48,296 nucleotides of DNA from an uncultured Lachnospiraceae bacterium (GCA_900548905.1 URMK01000054.1:1-48296), one strand, 5' to 3'. Positions 34,692-42,334 are shown, counted from the first letter of the stretch. Program-made: numbers and translations. The notes: generated by a model not told the origin, from the sequence alone.

Positions 34692-36132
34692 TTTCTTTTC
34701 CTCCTCTTATGTGTATACGGAGTACCCATTTCGTGTCTTCCGTTACCTTCACTGCACTGCTTATGCGGTGCCCCACAACCCAGAGGATATGGCTGCCGTC
34801 CGCAAGCAGAAGCAGATTTTCTCTTTTCTCTGCCGGGATCTTTTCCTGGATCAGGTAATCCTTCAGTCGTTTCTTCTGAAGCCTGTCATTGATGGCAAGA
34901 TAGTCCCCCGGCCGTCTGGTCCGAAGTACCAGAGATTCTATTCTATCATAATCCAACCATTTCGTACATGTTTTTTGTGGAATAATCTGAGAATTTTCCC
35001 TTGCAAACACAGAAAATTCCAGGACTCCCGCTTCTCCTGCGTCGATTTGCCAAACGGGTGACTCCTGTTGCGTCTCTTTCTTCCTTTTTTCCAGCAGTTC
35101 TTTCCGGATTTCATGGTAAAAAGCGGCTTCCCTAGCGGACTCTTCCCCCGCATCACCGTTTTTTTCCCGCAGGATGACTTCTCCGAAGCTGCGCACCGCC
35201 TCCAGCCCATAGGGAAGCACGATCTTCTTTCCCCCCTGTTTATGGAACAGGGCCTCCACGTCACGGATATGGCTCAGCCCGATATCCTTCCCGCCTTTAG
35301 ATAATTCCTTCAGAACCAGCTTCAGCATATGCGTACGCAGCAGCTCTTCCTCTCTGCCGAAAGCCTCCGCATCGATCCGGATTTCCGGGCCATCGGTATC
35401 GCGGCGGCAGCGTCCCAGCGCTTCCCCGGCCATCCGGTTCACGTAGTCTGCCGTCAGCGTGAGCAGCTCCGCTTCCTGTGCCAGATGGACGTCGGCCTCA
35501 CGGCAGATCTCTTCTTTAGCAAAAGGAAGGATATGGCGGCGGATTTTATTTCTGGTATAAGTATCCGTATCATTACTTTTATCTATACACCAGCTTATGT
35601 TATTTTTTTTGAGCCAGCCTTCGATTTCCTCTCTTCCCACACACAGAAGAGGCCTGATAATCGCATCCCTTACGGGGCGGATAGATGCCATGCCGTCCAG
35701 TCCGGTCCCCCGGAACATATGGAAAAGCAGGGTTTCCGCCCGGTCATTCCGGTTGTGGGCCACAGCGATCCGGTCCGCCCCGAAATCAGCCGCCGCTTCG
35801 GCAAATGCCCGGTACCGGATCTGGCGCCCCGCCTCCTCCACGGAAATCCGCTGCTTCCCCGCCTCCCGTTCCACGTCGGCTTCCGTAAGATAGAAGGGGA
35901 TTCCCAGCCCCCCGCAGCTCTCCTCCACATAAGCGGCATCCTCCCCCGCTTCCTCCCGGATCCGGTGATTCACATGGACTGCCGCCAGCTTCCACCTGCA
36001 GCGGTCCGAAAGCAGGGCAAGCACATGGAGCAGGCAGATAGAGTCCGCCCCTCCGGACACCCCTATCACGATCCTGCTTCCCTCTGCTGCCATATGCTGT
36101 TCATCCATATAACGACGGATTTTTTCTATCAT
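34684..36132 (-). CDS. tilS: tRNA(Ile)-lysidine synthase
   Basis: A 482-residue N-type ATP pyrophosphatase. The PP-loop reads VIGVSGGADSICLLH near residue 23, and AVAHNRNDRAETLLFHMFRGTGLDGMASI is the conserved TilS segment. A C-terminal TilS substrate-binding domain is present (RRPGDYLAINDRLQKKRLKDYLIQEKIP). It converts C34 of the CAU anticodon of minor tRNA-Ile to lysidine, making it read AUA. It lies between spoIIE and hpt and overlaps hpt by 8 bases. Confidence 0.95.
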   Translation of the reverse strand: MIEKIRRYMDEQHMAAEGSRIVIGVSGGADSICLLHVLALLSDRCRWKLAAVHVNHRIREEAGEDAAYVEESCGGLGIPFYLTEADVEREAGKQRISVEEAGRQIRYRAFAEAAADFGADRIAVAHNRNDRAETLLFHMFRGTGLDGMASIRPVRDAIIRPLLCVGREEIEGWLKKNNISWCIDKSNDTDTYTRNKIRRHILPFAKEEICREADVHLAQEAELLTLTADYVNRMAGEALGRCRRDTDGPEIRIDAEAFGREEELLRTHMLKLVLKELSKGGKDIGLSHIRDVEALFHKQGGKKIVLPYGLEAVRSFGEVILREKNGDAGEESAREAAFYHEIRKELLEKRKKETQQESPVWQIDAGEAGVLEFSVFARENSQIIPQKTCTKWLDYDRIESLVLRTRRPGDYLAINDRLQKKRLKDYLIQEKIPAEKRENLLLLADGSHILWVVGHRISSAVKVTEDTKWVLRIHIRGGKENG

Positions 36133-36168
36133 TTCTTAATTTGCCTTCAGCCCTTATTTTCTTTTGTA

Positions 36169-36198
36169 GTAACCGACCAGACCTGTCTGTACGGTTAC
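36169..36198. repeat. 14-2-14 palindromic repeat, copy B
   Basis: GTAACCGACCAGAC, CT, GTCTGTACGGTTAC, between the spoIIE stop and the tilS start. The two arms match at most positions when folded. Confidence 0.8.
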
Positions 36199-36232
36199 CT
36201 TTTGTATACTATATCCAAAAAACAAGGAAAAG

Positions 36233-37444
36233 TCAAAAATCCTGTGACCTTTCCCATATTCCCGCAGTCAGAACTGTCATGTCATCCCGTATCCGTCCCT
36301 GACACTGTTCAATGGCATATCTCATAATGGAATTGGCAAGTTCTCCGGGAGAAACCGCCCCGATACGGCCGATCATGCTTTCCAGCCGGTCCTCTCCGTC
36401 CCCGTCCGGCCAGCCTTCCGTCATTCCGTCGGAAAGCATGATTATGTAGTCGCCATCCATCAGCTGGCAGTCCGAAGGCTTTGCCTGGGCATGTCCGAAA
36501 GCGCCCAGCGGAAAGGTTCCCCCGTCTATTTTTTCCACAATACTGCCTCTTTTGATAAAACTCACGGCAGCTCCGGTTTTCATGAAACGGCAGCTCCCCT
36601 CGCACAAATCCACGCTGCACAAATCAAGGGTGGGCATGTTTTCTTCCCTGCCCTCACTGGCCACCGCGCTGTTGACCAGCTGCACGGCCATCTCCAGTGG
36701 CAGGCCCGCTTCCAGCATGGCTTCCGTCATATCCGTCACCGCCTCGCTGTCCCGGCAGGCATTTTCCCCGGATCCCATCCCGTCCGAAAGAACCATGGTG
36801 AAATTCCCGTCATCCGCTTCAAAAAAAGCAAAATTGTCACCGGAAACTTCCTCCGTCTCCTTCACCGCTCTGGCCGTTCCGGTCATATAGCAATAAAAAG
36901 GTTCTTCTTCAAAGAAAAAACATAAAGGCGTCTGACCGATAAAAAATGGATTCCTTTTAGCGGAAACCAGACGCATGTCCAACAGCACGGAAAGATAATC
37001 TGCGGCATCCTCCACAGTCCGGGACGCTTTTCCCCGGGTTGACAGCAGCACGGAAAGCTCCATACGCCCGTCTCCCTTCTGCACCAGATACACATCCTTC
37101 GCCACCAGCCCCTCACCCAAAAGCCCCTTGGCTATCTGCTTCTGCCTCCGGCCCCCCAGGCTGATGAAACGGACCGATTCTTCCGCCACCTGATTCATCA
37201 TATCCGCCATTTCCTTCAGGTTCCCCGCAAACAACTGCCGGCCCTCCGTCAGCTTTCTCCTCATAAGAAAAACGGCTCTCGTCTGCCTGGCGGCAGCTTC
37301 CCCGTCCGCCTCTGTATTTTCGCCCTCTTCCCCGAATATCTGCGCCAGATTCTGAAACGTATCCGCACAAACTTTCATTTTACGCCTGCCATATTCCAAA
37401 AGATAAACGGACTGTGCCGTATCCGCCGTGTCCTTGTTTCTCAT
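36233..37444 (-). CDS. spoIIE: SpoIIE-like PP2C serine phosphatase without the membrane half
   Basis: A 403-residue protein at the conserved spoIIE locus (divIC-spoIIE-tilS). The C-terminal PP2C domain has FTMVLSDGMGSGENA, FMKTGAAVSF, IIMLSDGMTEGW and RIRDDMTVLTAG, with the metal-binding aspartates present. The preceding region (about residues 20-180) corresponds to the cytosolic regulatory part. Typical SpoIIE has about 800 residues with some ten membrane helices first; no hydrophobic helix is seen here. It should dephosphorylate SpoIIAA and so release SigF, but FtsZ/septum targeting through the membrane domain would differ. The promoter at 37529-37561 supports a complete short gene. A start at 37378 is also possible. 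Confidence 0.85.
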   Translation of the reverse strand: MRNKDTADTAQSVYLLEYGRRKMKVCADTFQNLAQIFGEEGENTEADGEAAARQTRAVFLMRRKLTEGRQLFAGNLKEMADMMNQVAEESVRFISLGGRRQKQIAKGLLGEGLVAKDVYLVQKGDGRMELSVLLSTRGKASRTVEDAADYLSVLLDMRLVSAKRNPFFIGQTPLCFFFEEEPFYCYMTGTARAVKETEEVSGDNFAFFEADDGNFTMVLSDGMGSGENACRDSEAVTDMTEAMLEAGLPLEMAVQLVNSAVASEGREENMPTLDLCSVDLCEGSCRFMKTGAAVSFIKRGSIVEKIDGGTFPLGAFGHAQAKPSDCQLMDGDYIIMLSDGMTEGWPDGDGEDRLESMIGRIGAVSPGELANSIMRYAIEQCQGRIRDDMTVLTAGIWERSQDF

Positions 37445-37486
37445 ATTCCATCCCGCCTTTCCTCATTATAGGGCTCTCACTTTTCC

Positions 37487-37516
37487 GTAACCGTTCAGAC
37501 AAGTCCGAACCGTTAC
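37487..37516. repeat. 14-2-14 palindromic repeat, copy C
   Basis: GTAACCGTTCAGAC, AA, GTCCGAACCGTTAC. This is the most regular copy. It falls inside the predicted untranslated leader of spoIIE. Confidence 0.85.
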
Positions 37517-37528
37517 CAATTTCCATCC

Positions 37529-37561
37529 ATTATAACGGACGGTCTTTGCAGGATTTGTCAA
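37529..37561 (-). promoter_or_regulatory. spoIIE promoter with 21-bp spacer and 0A-like box
   Basis: On the minus strand TTGACA (37556-37561) and TATAAT (37529-37534) are consensus hexamers but 21 bp apart. In Bacillus subtilis the Spo0A-activated spoIIE and spoIIG promoters have such overlong spacers. TGTCAAA on the plus strand over the -35 differs at one base from the 0A box TGTCGAA. Spo0A control is therefore likely (inference). Confidence 0.7.
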
Positions 37562-37792
37562 AGCATAGGGGGATGTCCTCATTTTTTTTCCGGTTATTTT
37601 TTTCTTTTCCCGCAAGAGCTTATATTTTCAGCGTTTTTTACTGTCAGCTTTTGCGGTTGTGAGTCGCCCGGGGTCGCTTCTTAGAACAAAGAGTCCGGAA
37701 GGTTTTTGTTTCATAAGACGCACGTTCCCCGTATGAAGCAAAAAAATACAGCGAAAGCAGGCCGAAGCCCCTTCCGCTGTCCGATTCCATAT

Positions 37793-38101
37793 TTATTCTT
37801 CCGGTTTATATATGATTTCCCCTTCATTGACGAGGCCAAGCTTATCCTTGGCTACCTCTTCCACATACTTTTTGGTCTGGGTATATTTCCGGTATTCTTC
37901 TATTTCTTCCGTCCTGGCATTTTCCGCATCTATCTGCTCCTGGAGAGCCTTTTCCCGTGCGGCGTAGGTCTCCTGCTTCTGCTTAAGCTCCACACTTTTG
38001 AAGGAAACCACAACAAGGAGCATCAGTACCACAGTCAATACCAGGAACATCCCCAGGCGGTTCTGTCTCTTCTTGCGGAAAACCACTTTTCTTTTTACCA
38101 T
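37793..38101 (-). CDS. divIC: FtsB/DivIC-family septum formation initiator
   Basis: A 102-residue bitopic protein. A basic N-terminus (MVKRKVVFRKKRQNR) leads to one membrane helix (about residues 18-34). A coiled coil follows (VELKQKQETYAAREKALQEQIDAENARTEEIEEYRKY), then the conserved tail YVEEVAKDKLGLVNEGEIIYKP. This is the family layout. It acts in the divisome with DivIB/FtsQ and FtsL. AGAGGTG lies about 10 bases upstream. It is positioned between yabQ and spoIIE, as in other spore formers. Confidence 0.93.
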   Translation of the reverse strand: MVKRKVVFRKKRQNRLGMFLVLTVVLMLLVVVSFKSVELKQKQETYAAREKALQEQIDAENARTEEIEEYRKYTQTKKYVEEVAKDKLGLVNEGEIIYKPEE

Positions 38102-38134
38102 ATTTAATTAACACCTCTTTGGAAAAGCTGTCCT

Positions 38135-38692
38135 TCAGCCGCAGTCTCCCGCATCCTTATGTCTCATTTTCTTCTTATTCTGTCTTTTCTCCTGACGTTT
38201 ACATAAATTCATTTTAATCGCTTTCCTGCATGCAGTCAACCTGTATTTTACCTGTCTGCGGCGTATTCTGGCTTCCCTCGCCGCCCTGCGTGCGCCCCTT
38301 CCCGCCAGCACCCTCAGCTTATGCCACACAAAGCGCACAGGGGCAGTCAGCTTCCACAGGAACCTGCCTATCAGGGACAACAGTTTGTTTACCGCTCCGG
38401 ATACCAGATTTACAAAGGGCCCGCTCACCGTCTTTTTATACAGAAGCATTCCCGCACCCGCGCCGATAACGGAAAACCACCGGAACATCCCGCTATTTTC
38501 ATAGTAAAGCATATAAAAAATACCTGCCGTTGCCAGAATCCAGAAGGCCAGATCCTCCAGCGAAAGCAGGAACCATCCATGGGGAATGATTCGTCTGAGT
38601 ATACGAAACAAATCGTAGATAAAGGTAATAATAACTCCCAGGAGGAAGGAGTGCAGCATGAAAACTCCTTCTCCTGCAATTACCGGGCTCAC
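38135..38692 (-). CDS. yabQ: Spore cortex biosynthesis protein YabQ
   Basis: A 185-residue membrane protein. The motif VIITFIYDLFRILRRIIPH and LEDLAFWILATAGIFYMLYYENSGMFRW are characteristic of YabQ. Four hydrophobic segments precede a basic C-terminal tail (RQEKRQNKKKMRHK). GTG at 38692 is taken as start; it lies 7 bases after the yabP stop. ATG at 38659 with GGAGAAGGAG upstream is a good alternative, giving a protein 11 residues shorter. YabQ is needed for spore cortex formation in Bacillus. Confidence 0.85.
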   Translation of the reverse strand: MSPVIAGEGVFMLHSFLLGVIITFIYDLFRILRRIIPHGWFLLSLEDLAFWILATAGIFYMLYYENSGMFRWFSVIGAGAGMLLYKKTVSGPFVNLVSGAVNKLLSLIGRFLWKLTAPVRFVWHKLRVLAGRGARRAAREARIRRRQVKYRLTACRKAIKMNLCKRQEKRQNKKKMRHKDAGDCG

Positions 38693-38699
38693 GGCGCAC

Positions 38700-38990
38700 C
38701 TACTTGAAAAGCCTGGAGAAAAGGGATTCCCCTTTTCCGCCATAGCCGGTGTTCTCCGAATAAGTGAAGCTGTCTATTTTACCGTCCACATCCACCTCGC
38801 CCTTATCGAGCATAAGCCGGCTCACATGCAGATCGCTCCCTTTTATCATGAGCATCCCCTGTTCGGTTTCCAGGAGAACCTCCGCCACATCAAAGGAAAG
38901 CACGTCGCAGACACCGCTGATATTGCAGATTCCTCTGTCCGTCAGAACCAATTTATGCTGTCTTACTCTGGTGGTATTCAAATCTTCCAT
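38700..38990 (-). CDS. yabP: Sporulation protein YabP
   Basis: A 96-residue protein of the YabP/YqfC family. Seen: HKLVLTDRGICNISGVCDVLSFDVAEVLLETEQGMLMIKGSDLHVSRLMLDKGEVDVDGKIDSFTYS, the whole family core. GAGGAGG at 38999-39005 is 8 bases before the ATG but is buried in a hairpin in long transcripts. YabP is expressed in the mother cell in Bacillus. It precedes yabQ, probably in one operon. Confidence 0.93.
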   Translation of the reverse strand: MEDLNTTRVRQHKLVLTDRGICNISGVCDVLSFDVAEVLLETEQGMLMIKGSDLHVSRLMLDKGEVDVDGKIDSFTYSENTGYGGKGESLFSRLFK

Positions 38991-38995
38991 AGCTG

Positions 38996-39038
38996 GGGCC
39001 TCCTCACGTGTTCTTATAGAATATATGTGAGGAGGCCC
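38996..39038 (-). promoter_or_regulatory. Hairpin sequestering the yabP ribosome binding site
   Basis: GGGCCTCCTCAC and GTGAGGAGGCCC pair perfectly over 12 bp around a 19-base loop. The arm next to the gene contains the GAGGAGG ribosome binding site, paired with CCTCCTC. Transcripts entering from upstream would hide the site. No T-tract follows, so it is not a terminator. Confidence 0.75.
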
Positions 39039-39049
39039 TTATTTATGAC
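39020..39049 (-). promoter_or_regulatory. SigE-like promoter of yabPQ
   Basis: On the minus strand GTCATAAA (39042-39049), a 14-bp spacer and CATATATT (39020-39027). The Bacillus SigE pattern is KMATATT, 14-15 bp, CATACAHT; seven of eight -10 positions fit and five of seven -35 positions. Transcription would start near 39013, inside the hairpin loop, so the mRNA lacks the arm that masks the ribosome binding site. Confidence 0.55.
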
Positions 39050-39073
39050 TGTATTATACCCGGCCGTCTGCCG

Positions 39074-40051
39074 TCAGACTGAAAATCCCGATTCCAGCTT
39101 CCTGATTTTCTCCCCCAGTTTCCCGCGAAGCTCTTCCAGCCACTGCGGCTCCTCCCCGGTTACCGAACTGACGCAACGGATAAGTCCGGCATAGGAATAC
39201 AGATTCACAAACCTGCGCATAAGCGGCAGAAGCGCCTGGGTTTCCTCCGTATAAGAATATTCTCCGGCATAGCCTTCCAGAAAAGACGTCCATGCCGTTT
39301 CCAGACTTTCTCCTTCCAGCTCCTGGGCAAGGGAATCCCGCACCTGCTCCAGATCCAATCCATACCAGCAGTAAATCCCATCGTCAAAATCTATGACACT
39401 GCATTCCTTTTTCCCCTCATCCCAGAATACATTATCGGGTTCAAAATCATAGTGGATCAGCCCATAGTTCCCTTTTGTCACGGGCAGGCCGTCCAGAATA
39501 GCCTCCACCGCGGCCAGCTCCGCAAATGCCTGCCCGCAGCCATGATATTCCTCCAAAGTCTTTGCGATCCATTCCAGAATATCCTTATGGTTCCGCTTCT
39601 TCACTTCGGGAACGTATTCCGCAGAAAGGGCATGCAGCCTGCCCAGGGCGCTTCCATAGGCAAGCATCAGCTCCCGTCCATAACCGGTTTCCGATAGGGG
39701 TATCCCATCCACCTTCTCAAAAACTGCTGCAAAATACGTTCCGTATCCGGTATCTGCCGTCACCAGATCCTCTCCCGACAGAGCCTTCACCGGTTTCATG
39801 GCCGGATACCCCTTCTTCAGCAGATAGTGTATAAACTCCAGCTCTCCCCTGATATCCGTCTCCACTTTCTCACTCACCGGTGCCATACGCAAAAAACAAA
39901 CCTTGCCCTGTCTGGTAAAAGGATATACCGCGTTGGAAGAAATACGGAAATAAGCCAGCATTTCCTCCAGGTTTTCCTCGTCATGCTCCCAGCAGGCCAA
40001 AACCTCCCTTGCCAATTCGTAATTTTCAAATAAGTATACAAGCTTCAGCAT
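39074..40051 (-). CDS. APH-family phosphotransferase
   Basis: A 325-residue kinase-like protein. YGLIHYDFEPDNVFWDE is the catalytic loop (HxDxxxxN) and CSVIDFDDGIYCW the metal-binding loop, both intact. The N-terminus (MLKLVYLFENYELAREVLACWEHDEENLEEML, RISSNAVYPFTRQGKVCFLRM) resembles homoserine-kinase-type and SrkA-like members. It sits between rqcP and yabP, where many spore formers have no gene. It has its own promoter at 40240-40268 and a 180-base leader with a terminator-like hairpin. The substrate is unknown. Confidence 0.8.
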   Translation of the reverse strand: MLKLVYLFENYELAREVLACWEHDEENLEEMLAYFRISSNAVYPFTRQGKVCFLRMAPVSEKVETDIRGELEFIHYLLKKGYPAMKPVKALSGEDLVTADTGYGTYFAAVFEKVDGIPLSETGYGRELMLAYGSALGRLHALSAEYVPEVKKRNHKDILEWIAKTLEEYHGCGQAFAELAAVEAILDGLPVTKGNYGLIHYDFEPDNVFWDEGKKECSVIDFDDGIYCWYGLDLEQVRDSLAQELEGESLETAWTSFLEGYAGEYSYTEETQALLPLMRRFVNLYSYAGLIRCVSSVTGEEPQWLEELRGKLGEKIRKLESGFSV

Positions 40052-40073
40052 TTTCTAACCCTTTCGTGTACAT

Positions 40074-40141
40074 AAAAAACAGCACTCCCGGAAAACAGAA
40101 GCGCCGTAAATTTACCACTCCATATAAAAGGATGAATGCTG
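40074..40141 (-). terminator. Terminator-like hairpin in the phosphotransferase leader
   Basis: On the minus strand CAGCATTC pairs with GAGTGCTG (one G-T pair) around a loop of about 46 bases, followed by TTTTTT. It ends about 22 bases before the ATG at 40051. A terminator inside a 5' leader points to attenuation. Confidence 0.55.
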
Positions 40142-40147
40142 TCAGAA

Positions 40148-40210
40148 TTATCCCCTCACGTGAGCCGTACGTCTTTGCTTTCCGGAATTCCTATTATCAG
40201 TTTTCTTCAT
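40148..40210 (-). CDS. Possible 20-residue leader peptide
   Basis: ATG at 40210, with AGGTGAG 7 bases upstream, opens a 20-codon frame encoding MKKTDNRNSGKQRRTAHVRG. It lies in the leader between promoter and terminator hairpin. The peptide is very basic. No family is recognised; it could be a leader peptide coupled to attenuation or a chance ORF. Confidence 0.35.
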   Translation of the reverse strand: MKKTDNRNSGKQRRTAHVRG

Positions 40211-40239
40211 AATACGACTCACCTGCCTTTCTGATTATA

Positions 40240-40268
40240 ATAATAGAAAAAACTGTTGCAAAAGTCAA
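40240..40268 (-). promoter_or_regulatory. Promoter of the phosphotransferase gene
   Basis: On the minus strand TTGACT (40263-40268), 17 bp and TATTAT (40240-40245), overlapping TATAAT three bases further on. The leader is about 180 bases. Confidence 0.65.
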
Positions 40269-40307
40269 GGGTATCCCGGCAAATACGGATATTTACTGTC
40301 CTCTGTA

Positions 40308-40338
40308 GTAACAGCCCTTTCCACGTCTGTCTGCTTAC
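40308..40338. repeat. Palindromic repeat, degenerate copy D
   Basis: GTAACAGCCCTTTCC, AC, GTCTGTCTGCTTAC. The right arm contains the rqcP stop codon. Less regular than the other copies. Confidence 0.5.
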
Positions 40339-40574
40339 AGATACCGGAACAGTTCCTTTGCCTCTTCCTTCCTCACCGTCTCCTGCACATCCAGAACTTC
40401 CACCTTCACATCTTTGTTTCCGAACTGAATGGTAATAATGTCCCCTTCCTTTACATTGGAAGAAGCCTTAGCCGGCTTATCATTAATCAGCACACGTCCG
40501 GCATCACACGCCTCATTAGCTACTGTGCGCCTCTTTATCAGCCGGGATACTTTTAAATATTTATCCAATCTCAT
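40335..40574 (-). CDS. rqcP: S4-domain RNA-binding protein RqcP (YabO)
   Basis: A 79-residue S4 protein: MRLDKYLKVSRLIKRRTVANEACDAGRVLINDKPAKASSNVKEGDIITIQFG carries the S4 fold almost alone. RqcP/YlmH-like partners help RqcH add alanine tails to stalled chains on 50S subunits. It follows hup, as in Bacillus (hupA-yabO regions of other Firmicutes). Confidence 0.92.
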   Translation of the reverse strand: MRLDKYLKVSRLIKRRTVANEACDAGRVLINDKPAKASSNVKEGDIITIQFGNKDVKVEVLDVQETVRKEEAKELFRYL

Positions 40575-40650
40575 GTATTTCCTCCTCCGGTTTTATATTC
40601 CTCCAAAACGCCTCCCACGCGCCGCAGGCAATACCGATATTCAACAAAAT

Positions 40651-40675
40651 GGCTGCCAAAAACAAATTGGCAGCC
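40651..40675 (-). terminator. Terminator-like hairpin after hup
   Basis: GGCTGCCA and TGGCAGCC pair perfectly over 8 bp with a 9-base loop. On the minus strand ATTTTGTT follows. It probably separates hup from rqcP in part. Confidence 0.6.
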
Positions 40676-40728
40676 ACCGATACTTGTCCATTATAAACGA
40701 ATACGTGCAACTATTCCGTACCTTTGCA

Positions 40729-40757
40729 GTAACTGCACCGGCCTGCCGAACAGTTAT
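40729..40757. repeat. 14-2-13 palindromic repeat, copy E
   Basis: GTAACTGCACCGGC, CT, GCCGAACAGTTAT, just past the hup stop codon. Same layout as copies A-C. Confidence 0.7.
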
Positions 40758-40770
40758 GGATCCATTCCGA

Positions 40771-41046
40771 TTATGCGTTCAGCATATCCTTTAAAGCTTT
40801 TCCTGCTTTGAACTTAGGAGCTTTAGAAGCAGCAATCTTCATAACTTCACCGCTCTGAGGATTTCTTCCTTCTCTGGCTGCTCTTTCAGATACTTCGAAG
40901 GTACCGAAACCTACCAGCTGTACCTTTCCGCCTTTTTTCAGTTCATCTGCCACTACATCAGTAAAAGCTTTCAGAGCTTTTTCTGCATCCTTCTTGGAAA
41001 TTTCAGCTGCGTCAGCCATAGCTGCTACTAATTCTGTTTTGTTCAT
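40771..41046 (-). CDS. hup: DNA-binding protein HU
   Basis: A 91-residue histone-like protein. MNKTELVAAMADAAEISKKDAEKALKAF and the signature VGFGTFEVSERAAREGRNPQSGE are complete; the beta-arm tip carries RNPQSG. It dimerises and bends DNA. AGGAGG precedes the ATG. The promoter at 41120-41148 is strong, as expected for an abundant protein. Confidence 0.97.
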   Translation of the reverse strand: MNKTELVAAMADAAEISKKDAEKALKAFTDVVADELKKGGKVQLVGFGTFEVSERAAREGRNPQSGEVMKIAASKAPKFKAGKALKDMLNA

Positions 41047-41119
41047 TATGAACTCCTCCTGTAATCACTGTAAATTATTTCTGTATGCAAAAGAGTTTAA
41101 TCTCTCAGACACTATATTA

Positions 41120-41148
41120 TATATATACGTTTATGCCCCCTTTGTCAA
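41120..41148 (-). promoter_or_regulatory. Strong promoter of hup
   Basis: On the minus strand TTGACA (41143-41148), a 17-bp spacer and TATATA (41120-41125), set in an AT-rich tract. Confidence 0.8.
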
Positions 41149-41213
41149 GTATTTCCCTTGAAAAACCTGGGTTTTTGGGATAAATTTAACCTTTTTTTAA
41201 TAAAGAAGCTGTC

Positions 41214-41254
41214 AAAAAAAGACGCACCGCCGATTTTACGTGTGCGTCTTTTTT
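41214..41254. terminator. Terminator after the CotS-like gene
   Basis: GACGCAC (41221-41227) and GTGCGTC (41242-41248) pair, flanked by a run of seven A and one of six T. On the minus strand the T-tract follows the stem 13 bases past the CotS-like stop codon. Confidence 0.85.
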
Positions 41255-41267
41255 GTCGATTTTACAT

Positions 41268-42251
41268 CTATTTTAATACATTGTCCAGAAAAGCTTTTTT
41301 TTCAGCTTCCTGTTTGAGTAAATTCTCCAATTTTTCCCTGTTTCTCCCGGGTATCCAGGCCTTTCCGTTGTTATAATAAAAGTTAACAATTTTCCAGAAT
41401 TTTTCCGGGTAGGAAAAGCGGTAATAAAGCTGCATCCGGTCCTCTTCCGTCAGATTTCTTTCGGTTTCATAGGCTGTCAGTATATTCAGGCCCAGGCTGA
41501 CCGACCAGCTGTTTTTCTCCAGAAGCTTCCTGAGAAACAGATAAAGATCACGGACAGGGTTATCCAGCAGATACTTTTCAAAATTGATGACGGAAAAGCT
41601 TCCCTGGGTAAATAAAAGGTTATGGTACTGGAAGTCGCCATGGCAGAAATTACCATTGGTCCTCACGGTGTTTTCATCAAAGGCTGCCGTACATTCCCGG
41701 AGTTCCTCCACGGCGGACAGGGCTTTTTCGTAGAAAAAATCATAATGATGAAGAAGGTAGATTTCGAATTCCGTTTTCTGGCCTTTTTCCCGCAGATAAC
41801 GGCGTACCTTCTTCAGCTCCCGGTTATGCTTGATATATTCATTTTCCATGCAGAAAGCGGGTACATCATAATCCCGGGCAAGCCCGGGCAGGCACATGGC
41901 CTTATGAAGCTTCCCCAGCGTCCTGGCCGCACTCTGGCACTCCCGCACATCCTTTAGGTTGCATTCCCTGCCTTCAAAATAGGTCTTCACTATGTAAGGG
42001 ACCCGATCCTGATCAAAGGTGATCAGTTCCCCTTCCTTGTTTCTTTTGAGCTGTTCCACCTGGGAAAAACCACTTTCCTTCACGGACTCCAGCAGTTTTT
42101 CCTGTATCTCCAGCCGGGCTGAAGGGCCTGTATACTCCTTCAGGATAAACCAGCCCTCCTGGGTTTCTCCCAGAAGCGCCCCTCTCCCCTTTATTATCCG
42201 AAGAAGCTCTATTTCATAATTTTCAAAAACGCTTGCCGATCTGTCATTCAC
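41268..42251 (-). CDS. CotS-like spore coat protein kinase
   Basis: A 327-residue protein of the CotS/YutH kinase-like family. NFCHGDFQYHNLLF is the catalytic loop. The loop that usually supplies the metal-binding Asp (IDFD) reads VINFEKYLLDNPVRDLYLFLRK, so Asp is replaced by Asn; I recall the same in related clostridial CotS proteins. Catalysis may be altered or lost. CotS proteins are coat or inner-coat components made in the mother cell. No membrane segment is seen. It follows cca by about 80 bases on the same strand. Confidence 0.8.
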   Translation of the reverse strand: MNDRSASVFENYEIELLRIIKGRGALLGETQEGWFILKEYTGPSARLEIQEKLLESVKESGFSQVEQLKRNKEGELITFDQDRVPYIVKTYFEGRECNLKDVRECQSAARTLGKLHKAMCLPGLARDYDVPAFCMENEYIKHNRELKKVRRYLREKGQKTEFEIYLLHHYDFFYEKALSAVEELRECTAAFDENTVRTNGNFCHGDFQYHNLLFTQGSFSVINFEKYLLDNPVRDLYLFLRKLLEKNSWSVSLGLNILTAYETERNLTEEDRMQLYYRFSYPEKFWKIVNFYYNNGKAWIPGRNREKLENLLKQEAEKKAFLDNVLK

Positions 42252-42334
42252 TGATAATACCTCCTGCCTGCTGTCCGGTCAGCGGTAATTTTCTGCCGCT
42301 AGGTATTACCTATCATATGAGAGGGAAGCTCAAG

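Larger units (their letters stand above)
37445..37792. other. Intergenic region upstream of spoIIE
   Basis: No gene seen. It holds a 14-2-14 repeat (37487-37516), the spoIIE promoter (37529-37561), and an 11-bp imperfect inverted repeat CCGCAA.AGCT / AGCTTTTGCGG around 37612-37659 without a T-tract. Confidence 0.6.
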
